Shown here: positions 48,501 through 61,038 of the stretch, piece by piece
How the letters are laid out: every line of letters starts with the position of its first letter
How positions within the stretch are numbered: the first letter of the stretch is position 1
Source of the DNA: Vombatus ursinus
Taxonomy: Eukaryota; Chordata; Mammalia; Diprotodontia; Vombatidae
DNA length: 64,000 nucleotides
Reading direction: 5' to 3'
Assembly (NCBI RefSeq): GCF_900497805.2
Contig: NW_020954557.1
Coordinates: 124,001 to 188,000 of the forward strand
Program-made: the position numbers and the translations under genes
Notes under the pieces: generated by a model
What the model was told of the DNA's origin: nothing
The model's database searches: none
What the model saw: only the letters and a program-made list of their open reading frames with translations

Positions 48501-51500
48501 CCTATCAATATGATAAAAATTTAATAAAACTGTTAAAACAAGCAGTGTATTTCGTAGCTCTCGATTCATGGAAAGGTATATCTGAAAGTCTGAGGGAGGA
48601 GTGGAGTTATAACCTACAATTTCATGGGTAGAGAGAATTCCTGGCATGAAAACTCCATCTTCCAAAATGAAGCAGCAACTCATTGGCCGCTTTATAGGCT
48701 TAGAGTCACTGAAGGGTAATGTAATTTGCCCATGGTCACACAACTAGTATGTGTCAGAGCAGAACTTCAGCTTAGGTTTCCCTGTCTCCAAGACTACCCC
48801 TCTATCCACTACTTAACAACTGCTTATCTTTATAAAAACCAAAATAATACGTGTACAACTACGATGAAGCAAAATTGAACCATGTACATCAGAAAAGTTC
48901 TGAAAAGTTCAAGGGATATAAATGGAGATTAAAGATCAGTAGGCTCTTCCCTCTTTATGTAATTTATCTTCTGTGCTATAAAGTGGATTCTTGATGTGAC
49001 CTTTGAGCTCTCTTCCAACTCAGAGATTCTTCAAAGTATAATTATTTGTGTTTGTTCATAATAAGAAAGAGGCTAGCCTTACATCTTCCATATTAAGCTC
49101 CTTGAAGGCTCTTTTGCCTTTTTTTCTATCCGTAACAACTTGGCACGTCATACCTGACACATAGTAGACACTTGATAAATGTTGATTGATTGATTGAAGT
49201 GCTGGGCTTAGATAAATTTTCATAGCAGATAATTCACTACTGAGAGAAAGAAAGAAACATCACCATATCTTTTTTAACCATATCTTTAAAATATATAATT
49301 TGGTATACAGAGGGGTTTGCTTTGGTTTGGTTTTGAGGAGAGTTCCTCCTTTAAATTAAAATGGTGAATCTGGATGGTATCCTCATGGCCTAAAAATAAG
49401 TCCTCTGGAAGGTAAACTATTTAGACAGAGAAAAAAAGAGCTTTCATGTCCCTGGCCCTTATAGATGATATATGCTCTTTGTTTGCAGTGTTTTCTAAAG
49501 ATTAAACCAAAGCTTTGTACATTTTTTGAAGCTAAGGAAGCTTGTCATACCTATGGCGGTACCCTTCCTTCAGTCCTGAGCCAAAGTGAACAAGGTAAGA
49601 TGATGGATTAACGCGAATTTTCTAAAGTTTTTTGTGGCATGGATCTCTTTGGTAGTCTGGGGAAGTCTATGGACTCCTCTTCAGAATTATGTTTTTAGAT
49701 GCATAAATTACAAAGGAAACCAATTATAGCACTCTTACTTGTCTTGGATATTGAAATACAGTTGTCAAAGTATTTTTTTAAGCTCACAAAACCTAGGTTA
49801 AGAACCTCTCACATGGAAACCAGATATGATTAGAATGTGGCTGATAGGGATAATGGGAAGTGTAACAGAATAATAACAGGAGAAAGCAGGGGGGGAAATG
49901 TAGAAACAGGCTGCAAAGTCAATGAAGTTCTATTGGACAATAGGTCAGATCCTGGACACAGTAAAAAACCTAGATGACACTTAAGGATTTGATGTATTTT
50001 GCAAATAAAAGAATTTACAATTTTAAAAATTCTTCAGAATATGTAGCAGGGAAAAATAGTCTAATATGTAGAAGTTTGTATTGTATGATATAATTATATA
50101 TTAAAATATATTACTGACTTCTTAATGAACAAAAAATTCATGCCTTAGTATCTGTTGAGTTAGGTGAGTAAGCAAGGGGGCAAGTGTTCACTCATTTTTA
50201 AAACTATTTTTATTTTAAATAAGGCATAAATTCTGAATCAGTCTCTTTCCTAACAGACTTTATTACATATTTACTGCCCGACTTGGGAGATAATGTTTGG
50301 ATTGGTTTGTCCAGAAGCACCACGACAAAGATGAGTAAATGGACTGATAATAACAGGCTGTTATACAGTAACTTTCACCCATTATTGCAGGGACGGGAGC
50401 AAAGGATACCAATGGATGTAAGTTTATAGCATTTCAGAGTGGCTACAGTTATATCACATGCCCAGGTTTACCATAAAATATTGTCACAGGAGCAGAAGGA
50501 CCCCCACTGTACATCTCTGCTTCATTCCAACAACGTTGTAGAATCCTAGTTTCCAGGTTTACATTCCAGTGAAGGGGCTCTTAAGCTTTCTTGTGTTATG
50601 AACCCCTTTGTCAGTCTGGTGAAGCCTATGGAACTCTTCCCAGAATCATGTTGTTTCAGTCCTGTCTGACTCTCCATGGCCCTGGTTGGGGTTTTCCTGG
50701 CAAAAATACTGGAGTGGTTTGCCATTTTCTCCTCCAGTTTATTTTTCAGATGAGGAAACTGAGGCAAACAAGGTGTGTTAAGTGACTTGCCCAGGATCAC
50801 ACAGCTGGTAACTGTCTGAGGCCAGATTTGAACTCAGAAGTTGAATGTTCCTGACTCCAGGCTCAGCACCCTATCCACTGTAGCTGCCTTTTTATTTGGA
50901 GGAAATGCTAAATTCCAGTTAATGAAAAAGAAAATTAAAATTTTTTTCCTAACCAAATTCATAGACTTTTTGTGAATTCAGACACAATATTTTACTTAAT
51001 CTTTTGAAATTTTTGACCTTGGGCTCAAAGTCCATAAAAAATTCTGTGAGGCAGATAACAATTCAATCATGAGCAATGATTTTTCCCTAAGAAATGGACA
51101 TAAATCACAAAAAGAGGCGCCAGATATAAGCAACAATGGTATTGGTGTCAGTTACAGTAGCTACCAGCCACATCTTTAGCCTCCCTCTACATCCTTCCCT
51201 GCCCCCACACACACTTTAAAACTAGCTCCCATTCTTTAACACGGTAGGCAAAGTTTGAGTCATTGGCAATTCCTAAAAGGTGATTTTGAGAGTATTCAAA
51301 GCACTTGTGTCTGCCATAATATTTTCCACATTAGGATCACCAAACACCGGCATTACACAAGAATTGCTGTAATCACATTATAGGAGATTTGGGTGTTCTC
51401 TAAAGCTTTACTGGGGTGTTTTAAAATTAATTCTGTTTTCCCGTGCTTTGGAGAATTCAGTAGGGTTTCTGAATCCAATTAATTTAGTTCTTTGATGAAA

Positions 51501-54500
51501 TACGTTAAAAACTAAAACTCAGAAAGTCTTTGGGCCTGGATCATGTGTCTCTGAAAAAATAAATTACTTAAACTGTCCTTGATCTTCACATTTCAGTGTT
51601 ATGAATACTTTGCCTTTTTATTTAGTTTTTTGATGAAGACGCAAACAGCCATTGTGCTGTGATGCTCAACCTTCAGAATTCGACGTTAACTGGGACATGG
51701 AATTTAACTTCCTGTCAAGAACAGCATAATTTATCTCTATGTCAAAAATATTCAGGTATGTTTTTTTTTATTTGTAGCAAATGTTTTGCCTGTGTGATAG
51801 ATATAAAGGTAAAGGTAAAGATGAAATTTAGCAGAAGAGGTTTGTCACTGAAATACATAAATGTAGTTTTTATGTAGCTTAACTTGGTGCAATAATGTCC
51901 TCAGATATTTTTCAACTTTATGAAGCAGATTGAGTTATCAAGGCAGATAATTCTAGGATCTAAAATAGTCTAGCCTGAATAGCTTTCACAAACTCTTTTG
52001 GTTTAGGAATGGTTTAGTTTAAGTCTTTTGGTATAGGAATGCTTTTTCCACACTATGACCTTTTCTTATTTAATAGGTGATACTATTAAATAAATAGTCT
52101 TCTCAGAACCTGAATGATAATGATAATATAACTAATGTAGTTCCTAAAGCCTCTTAATTAAAAATGACAATGGAGCAGTTTGGGAATTGAGAGAATCTCA
52201 TTACATATATGCATATGCTTTCATTCCTTAACCTTTGTCTTACCCAATTCCATTTTCCCCCAATCAGTATCCCTTTTTAGGGTTAGATTGACTTAACCAT
52301 CTTTCATACCTCTTTAGCTGCTCTTGACAAGTCTTCAGAGGCTTCCCCAGTGGTCCAAGGGGACCCTCCCCTTTTGGGTGCATTCTATCACCTGTGGTAG
52401 GCAGAAACAAAAATTCATGTAATCCCTTCCATCCTTTGCAGTGGCAAGATATCTGCTTTTTATTTTTAAATGTGAGCAAATGATTACTGTCAGTACTGTA
52501 TTCCCAATACTGTCCTAAGCACTGAGAAAAATACAGATTTAAGTAGGCAAGACATATAGATAACATGCACACACCTATATGTGTGTACATGTGTGTATGT
52601 ATGTATATACACATATATGTGCATACATATACACACATACACATATATGAATGTACATACACACAAACATACGTACATACGTGTGTACGTACATACAGTT
52701 TCCTCATCTGCAAAATGAGTTTGAGAAGGAAATGAAAGACCACTCCAGTATCTTTGCCAAGAAAACTCCAAATGGGGTCAGGAAGAGTCAGACACATCTG
52801 AAACAAATGGGCAACAGCAACAATCCTGGTTTACAGTATGGGAAATGAGTTGCAAAAGCCTTGATGAGCAAGTAGAGGTTAGCCAAGCTGTGTTTCATTC
52901 TGTGCTTACAACTACACTGCATAAGCATTGTGCTGTCACAGATATAAGTACCATGTGGGTTGGATGCCACTGCCCCACCTTGTCAAGAGTTTGGAGCTCC
53001 ATGACAGTGAATCTAGAGAAAAAGTACTGCTAAGTGCCCCCTAAGTCTTGTGTCTATTGCTGTATTTGAAGATGATTACAGAGTATTAAACTAAAGCATC
53101 AACTCTTTATCACTGGACTTCATCAAATATAGTTCATAAAGCTGAACAAAATCTAGATCAATATGTGAACCATAGCCAGCCCCTTTCTCTCAAGAACTTG
53201 GATCACACAAAATCAGTTCGATCCTGGAAGGTAAGCTCTAAAGGATCAATTTCTCTCTTTGGTTCCTGCCCTACCTGGAATTCTCTAGAAAAATATAAAA
53301 ATAATGCTTAGTTATAGTTCAAGTCTAGGTTTCTCCAAGTGTGGGTAATAGGGTTCCAACACCCATATAGGCACAATACAATATACAATGTAGAATATAG
53401 GCATTAGGTATGAAATAGATACTGAACCTGTCATGATATTGGCATGGGGAACTCCAAGATGAAGAAATCTCTCTACCAATTCAAATCAACATCTTCTCTG
53501 CAACCTGATAGTTTTAGAGTTAAATATAGAAAATATTACATTTAAAATTCTGAAGGACTTAAGACAAAAAATACTTTCCACTCAGAGAAAGAACTTATGG
53601 AGTCTGGATGCAGATCGAAGCATAGTTTTTTTAAACTTTCTTTTTTTTCTTGTTTTTTTTGTCTTCATTTTCTTTTGCAACATGGCTAATATAGAAGTAT
53701 TTTTAGCATGACTTCACATGTATAACCTATATTAAATGACTTACCTTCTCAAGGAAGGACGAGGAGAGGGAAAGAAGATAATTTAGAACTCAAAATTGAA
53801 AAAAAAAGAATGTTAAAAAGTTTTTATGTGTAATTGAGAAAAAAATAAAATACAAAAAAAACCACTTAAGTCAATATTGCTGATCCTTATGTATAGTTTA
53901 GTGGCCCCCATTTCTATTTAAGTGGACACCTCTGATCAAGAGCAGTGATGTCAAACACAAATAGAAGGACATCCCTGCCAGCTGCATCTTGACTTAGGAA
54001 ACCACAAATTAACATTATCTATGTGGTATCATATTTTTGATTTATGTTGTTAAACATTGCCCAATTACATTTTAATGTAGTTAGGGCATACTGCTCCTAC
54101 CCCTAGCAGATATAGGATCTCCTTTATTTTACCCACCATAAAAATGCATAGTAATGAAATAACTCACAGAAGCCCATGAACAATAAAGGAACATCACCTT
54201 CCTCTTGGAAGTTGACCTTTGGGACTACTGAAGAGGACTCATCATTCACCTCATACCTGCACTATCAGGAAAACTCATAGCAACAGTAAGAAAATTTGGC
54301 AAGATCTACATGTCTGACCCTTCCATGACATGGGTGTAGATCTTCAGCTGCAGAATGACCTTCTTCCTGCTCCAAGAAGTATGCTATTGAGGAAGTGTGC
54401 TGAGAGGCTGCTGCTCACACATTTGAATTCAGAAACTCAAACTTGGGATGACTACAAGGCAGTTCCCAGGGGTAGTGCTTCTCAGGCTAGAAGGTTAGAG

Positions 54501-57500
54501 TCCAGGATCATGTTCGCTAGGGAATTCAAAGTCTCATTGTTTGCAGAAGGCTGGGGATCAGGAACAGTGTTCCTAGAACTCCTCTCTCCATCTGTGTGTA
54601 AACATTTATCCACCATTGTTACGTGCTTCTTACTCTCACCATTTCTGCTCCAGAGGGTGAATGGGAGAAGATTAGGAGAAATCCCTTCTTCTCTTCACTA
54701 TACCCTAATCTAGATGTCTCAGAAGGAGAGATCGTGGAGAGGAAAAAAAGGCCAATCCATTTCACAGTTTAATTTTAGAGACCACAAAAGAAGATGAGTT
54801 CTCTGTCAGGAGTCCACTTCACCTGACTACCACTCAGTCCCATGTCCTTTTAGCAAGGTACTTAGTGCTATAGATCTGCCTTCCTAAGAGTTGCCCTGCA
54901 TAACAGAGTTTCATCTTGCAATCTCGTTAAATTATTAGGAATGGTGTATCAAAATGATACAAAGTGTTTTTCTGCCATCAGATTTTGTTTTGAAATTGGT
55001 ATTTTTAGAGGAAAATCATTGTGTACCCCATGTCATATACCCCACAACTATATCCCAAAGCAAAGATGTGCATTAATCTATCAAATCACCATTGGCTACA
55101 TTTTAAAAACGAATGAAGACTGAACCCTAAGCCAATAATGATAAGCGTTTATTAAGTGCCAATAGTGTACTTGGGGCAGCTAGGTGTCTCAGTGGATAGA
55201 GTGGGCATAAAGTCAAGGAGATCCTTCCTGAGTTCAAATCTGACCTCAGACACTTACTGTGTGACCCTAGGCAAGTCACTAACCCTGTTTGCCTCAGTTT
55301 CCTCATCTGCAAAATGAGCTGGAGAAGTAAATGGCAAACCACCCCATTATCTTTGCCATGAAAACCCCAGATGGAATCACACAGTCGGAACATGACTGAA
55401 ACAACTGAACAGCAGTGTACTAGGTGTAACTACTGTTGTTATTATTGATATGACACTTGACCACCTCGCCCCCACTACCTGAAAGCCAAGTATGTTATGT
55501 TTTACCCCTCCCCAAGATTCTTGGGTAGCCTCAAGGGGAGGTGTCTAGACTTTCTGCCAGTGGCCCCACCAGTGATGTTCCCTCAGTTGTAGGGAATGGG
55601 TCCCCTTATCCCACTTCCATATAGCTACTAACAGTAGAATTAACTTTCACAAAGAAATATTTACTTCAAAAGTATAATAATCAGATATACAAACATTCCT
55701 CAGTACATGAAAAGCATATTCCCTTCCCTTCCCTTTACTACCTCAGTCTCTGGGAGAGGTAAAGAGACTTCGGTTTACAATTTAGCTTGGTTTCCTACAG
55801 AGTACAGCCCCAGTTCCAACACCAAGACGCCTCCTTGGTCTCAAGTCCCAGGCACCCTGACTTTTCATGGCTTCTCTGCTGGGCTGACTGGCTGCAACAT
55901 CTTGCCTGGGATGCTTGCTTTCCGAGTCAACGTGGCTCATGCTCCCAGGTCCCACAGGTATTACCTCCTATACCTAAAACTGAGAAGGACAAAGGAAACA
56001 TAAACAGAAACACCTGGGACCCCAAGTCCCAGGGCCTAAGAGGAAGGAAGAGAAAATGTATCTCCCCCATTCTCAATTCAATTTATGGCACCTAAACTGT
56101 GGGTGAGCTTTGTGTGATCATCACCCTGTGGACACAGCAAGAAAGAGCGCACAAAATAGAAAGACTATCCCCGTCTGTCAGTATTAAAGACACAGCCTCT
56201 TCCAACTATGAAGAAGGCACCTATTCCCACCTATGTGGCACAAGAAGTAAGATGTTTCCTTCCAGAAGCAGAGTGCCTCCATGGTATATATCTAGCCATG
56301 TGCAAAGCAAGCTCCCATCACATTAATAATTGGCTAATTATTAATAGGGCAGCTACGTGGCACAGTCGATAAGTGCGAGGCCTGAGTTCAGATTCAACCT
56401 CAGACACTATATGACCCTGGGCAAATCGTTTAACCTTGTTTGCCTCAGTTTCCTCATCTGTAAAATGACCTGGAGAAGGAAATGGCAAACCATTCCAGTA
56501 TATTTGCCAAGAAAACTCCAAGAGTCAGACATGACTGAAATGATGGAACAACAAAAATAATTAATAATTCACTTTTATGTAACAGTTATAGTTTTACAGA
56601 GGACAAACTTGATAGTACAAATATATCCCTTTTATAGCTTAGTTAACTAATCATCAGAGAGGTTAAGTTAAACTCAACCTTTTCAGTGCAAGATATCTAC
56701 TTAAAAAAAAAAGAATATGTCAACAAATGAAGTTAGCTTCAATGCCAGTTCTCTATCCACTGTGCCATATTGCCTCTACCTCTAGCTATAGCTATAGGAT
56801 AGCTATAGATGGGATTTTCTTTAAAAATAAAGAACTATGGAACATTATTTTGTCATCAAAAGATTGCTTTGGGCAAGTTAATTGATCTCTTTCAACCTTA
56901 GTTTCCTTGTCTTTTAAATGAAGGGGCTAGACTAAAACATCTACTTCTGTGGTTCTGTCAAGATTTAAATTCTGTGACCCGATGGCACTCTGATCATACG
57001 TTATTGTTGTTGTTAATTGTTCAATCATGTCTGACTCTTTGTGGCCCCATTTAGGGTTTTCTTGGCAAAGATACTGGAGTGGTTTGCCGTTTCCTTCTCC
57101 AGCTCATTTTACAGATGAGGAAACTGAGGCAAACAAAGTGAAGTGACTTGCCCAGGGTCACATAGTTACTAAGTGTCTGAGGCTGGATTTGAACTCACGA
57201 AGATGAGTCTTCCTGGCTCCAGGCCTATCCGCTGCACCAAAAACAAATACAAAAAAATTAACTTCTAACTTAAAGTGCAGAGCCCATTCCAGTACATCAC
57301 TGAGAATATCCATCTGAGCAACTCACTTATACAGTGGCTTTTTCTAGTTTTTGATCTCTGTACGTCTTATTCAATCGGATCTCTCCCTAATCATGGGATA
57401 CAATATGTGAATCTGAGTAAGAACACATAAACTCCAGTAAAAGTTGTGAATATACGACACTATCTCACTTCTCTAATTTTACCATGGAAATGCAGATCTG

Positions 57501-60500
57501 GATGCTCACCCATAGATGTGAGTGTCACACTAGCAGAAGGGAAAGAGGCATGCTTCCCCCACATATGCCCATACCTGCTTCAATGGTGACCTGTAGTGGA
57601 AATGGCAAAGTGATGTGAGAATCAGATTACAGTCTGTAGACTGTAGAGGGCAACAAATCACTTTCTTATCCTTTATGACCTGCCTACCCCACTTCAGCAA
57701 ATGTCAAATGATTAACTCTATTATAAAGACAAGCATTATTTGCTAAGCTTCCGCTTGGAAGAGAATGGAAGGGACACCCAACGCTTCATTAATCGTGCTG
57801 CCTTCTATTCTAAATAGCAGTAAGACGGGTGTCTGAGAATGGGTTTCCAGTATCCTTTCAAAAAGTTTTGTAGTTCCTTTTATTCGCGTAGAGTACGGTG
57901 AGGTTTTAACAGGAAGCAGTGAATAAAAGTAAATAGAGCTTCATCATGTAACCAGAGTGGCCTTACACTGTCGAAGAATCATAGAGGTAGAACGTCTAGT
58001 CCAGCCCTTTCATTTCACAGACAAGGAAACTGGGGTTGAAAGAGATGGATTGCCTTGTCCAAGGCAGATTTCTGCTTCTAAAGCCATGTTCCAAAGTGCC
58101 TCCATACACTGAGAAGTAGCGTTCTGATAGTAATTATTGAGGCACTGTGGTTATAGTGCTGGGCTTGGATTTCATTAGACCCTAGTTCAGATCCTACTTG
58201 ACACTTTCATATGACTCTGGGCAAGTCATTTAACCTTTGTCAGTCTCCATTTCCTCATCTGTAAAATGGAGATAATAATGGTACCTACCTCAAATGGTTA
58301 CTGTGAGAATCAAATGAGATGTCTATAAAGTACTTAGCAAACCTTAGAGCACTATATAAATGCTATTATTAAATTTTTTATTATTATTAAAGCCATTAAC
58401 TGTTTGTCCCGCAATCTGATACTACTGCCTTTCATTCCCAGGCACTGACCATAGAGCAAAAACTGAAACATAACCTTAAAGGATGACTTTGGAGATCTGA
58501 TAATAAGTGCTCTTTCCAGTGGGAACCTTGAAATGTAAAGATTGGCTATCCTTTCAGGAATTAAGTAGGTTGTCAGTGCTAGTGTGGAGAGGACACTTGA
58601 TTTATCCCCTTAATAAAGCAATTCAGACAATAGAATTAGTTGCCATCGACCTTGAGCAACAATCTGATTTCAAGCCACTTCTCTACTCTGTTGAGGACTT
58701 AAAAATTGCACAGAAAACATTAGATCAGATGAATGGAGTTTTCCTTTATTTCCAGAAAAGAAAAATTCTTTGTCAAACATTTGACTTGTAGTGACAAGTG
58801 ATTTCTCTTTCATCCTCGCACTCCTGCTGTAAAACCTCCAAGTAGTCCCGTGTTGCAGGCTGGGGGGATGAAGAAGGGAGGGGAAGTAGAGGAGGGAATA
58901 TAGGAACTGAGCCCTTCATGACCAGTGTTTAAAAAATAAAAGGCAAATTCCCAAGGCTTTCAAGCAATTTCTTTTTATTTTTGACACAGAAATTCAAGAT
59001 AATCGCATGTTGCCAAACACCTCTAGCATTATAAAGTATCAAGATTATTCCTACAAAATAATCCTGAAAGCGATGACTTGGTATGAGGCCCTGAAGGAGT
59101 GCCAAAACGAAACCATGCAGTTAGTGAGCATCACAAATCCTTATCAACAAGCTTTCCTTACTGTGCAGACTGTTCTCAGTAATTCGTCATTGTGGATTGG
59201 ACTCTCAAGCCAAGATGTAAGTATACTGTCCTGACTGTACAAATTGGGCAAACATTTGTTTTCAGAAGTGTTTTCTGTAATGAAAGCTTAAATTTATCCA
59301 TAGGGTCCAGAATTTTATTACAATACAATCAGTCAGTAATCCATAAGCGTTTATGATATGCCAGGCACTGTGCTAAGTGCTGCAATTACAAAGAAGAGCA
59401 AAAGATAGTTCTTGCTCTCAAGAGGCTCCTAGTCTGATGGAGGGAGACATCATGCAAGTAACTCTGCTCAAACAAACTATATACATATGTATTTATATAT
59501 ATATAATACATTTTTATACATATACACATATATATAAACAAACTATATATATACACATATAAATTAGAGATGATCGATAGAGGGAAAGCAATGGTGTTAA
59601 GGGGCATCAAGAAAGGCTTCTTGTAGAAGATGAGATTTTAGCTAGGACTTGAAGCCAAGGAAGTGGAAAGAGAAGAGGAAGAGGCAGTGTTGAAGGTGAG
59701 GAGGGAGAAATTCAAAATATATATGGCCTTCAGTAACAATTACCACCAAGGAATAGAGCCATATTCCTTCTGTTCACATAGTAGAGAGAGAAATCTCTAG
59801 TAACCACCCAGAATGGTTCTTATTACTTGTGATTAAGACTTGAGGAGAATAAAAAGTAGGAACTAGGAAAGTTCTTTACATCCAACTGCAGAGAAGATAA
59901 AGAGAACATAGGATCATAGACTTAGAGCTAAAAAGGACCTCAGAAATCATCTAGTCCAACTCTTTTAGTTTAGTTATTGGAAAATTGAGGCCCAGGTTGA
60001 TTATAGGATTCTTGCACAGGTAGTAAATGACTGCATCATCCAAACCTGGAACCTCTCAATCAGATCCATTGTTCTTTCCTCTGTACCACATACCTCTCCT
60101 AGGAAGAAGAAAAAAGAAAGCAATGCCAAAGTTTGTTGAGTTGGAGAGCAAAATGGAGAAATCTACATTTACAGCTATTTTAATAATAATAGTAATAGCT
60201 AATATTTATATAGCACTTACTACGTGCCATGCAATTTACAATTATTATCTCATTTGATTCTCACAACAACCCTGGGAGGTAGATGCTGTTATCATCTGGA
60301 TCTGTAGAGTGAGTGAGAGTGAAGAGTGAAGGAGAGCACCGAGTTTGAGAACCTGGAGTACTAGAAGGGTGGTGGTGCCATTGACAGAAATAAGGTAGTT
60401 TGGAAGAAAGGTTTGAGATGTCTCCAGATTGTCCAGTTTAAAGTGTCCATCTTCCTTCTCATGCTGTAACCAATAAATCTTGAATACTCTCCCTCCCCTG

Positions 60501-61007
60501 TTTTCATCCTGTCCTCTTCGGTCACTGTGCCTTTGCACATGTTTCTCATTCCTGTAATGGCCTGTCTCCAACCCTCCCTGCCTCCTGAAGTAGTTTTCAT
60601 TAAGGCCCAATTTAGGAGCTGCTTCTCCCCTCCCTGTGATCTTCACACACACACATATACACTTTCTTCTTATGCCCTTTCCTCCCTTTCATCAGTAATT
60701 TGAGGGCTTATTTTTCTGTTCCTATGAGATTCCAGATTAGAATATGATAAATTATACATAAGCTCTTTGAAATCAAGGTATGTTTTTTTAATTTTATTTA
60801 TTTTATTCTGAACTAAAGAAATAAAACATGCATTTCCGTAACATAGAATAGGAAGAAAAAATTATTATACATGAAATTGCAAATTGATTTTGTCCCACTT
60901 ACTATTCATTTTAAATATATAATGAAGTTATCATGTAACTTTTTTTCTTTCCTCCCAACCCCAACCTAGAAATGGTTACCATAGGTCTATATACGTGTGT
61001 GTGTGTA

Positions 61008-61038
<31 letters not shown>

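Larger units (their letters stand above)
44357..49488 (+). other. LY75 intron (5.1 kb)
   Basis: A probable reversed RTE-type LINE remnant (44870 to about 46700) with a MIR in it, an ACAT microsatellite (45895-45990), THER1-type SINEs (47395-47575, 48700-48815), a repeat shared with 60785 (47580-47815), a SINE with target duplication (48294-48451) and an L2 tail (49095-49200). In 46720-47390 I see nothing. Confidence 0.7.
50418..51625 (+). other. LY75 intron (1.2 kb)
   Basis: hAT family A copy 3 interrupted by a reversed SINE (50565-50985). In 50990-51625 I see nothing recognisable. Confidence 0.75.
51756..58989 (+). other. LY75 intron (7.2 kb)
   Basis: Microsatellite plus SINE end (52560-52825), L1 end (53570-53865), L2 tail with SINE (55138-55440), two SINEs (56346-56556, 57004-57239), THER1 and MIR (57975-58390). 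In 51760-52480, 52830-53565 and 57245-57970 I see nothing. In 53870-55130 and 55440-56335 lies unassigned, somewhat GC-richer sequence. The 58400-58985 part is unassigned. Confidence 0.7.

Noticed and set aside
52264-52806. Minus-strand open frame of 180 codons
   Set aside because: It crosses an ACAT microsatellite and a SINE end; the central Tyr/Cys/Val-rich part is the repeat.
54330-54713. Plus-strand open frame of 127 codons
   Set aside because: No recognisable domain, and there is no evidence of expression or conservation in the sequence alone.
58507-58791. Plus-strand open frame of 94 codons just upstream of exon 21
   Set aside because: It reads like ordinary protein, but I recognise no family, it has no LY75 similarity, and it is not framed by matching splice phases. 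Left unassigned within the intron.
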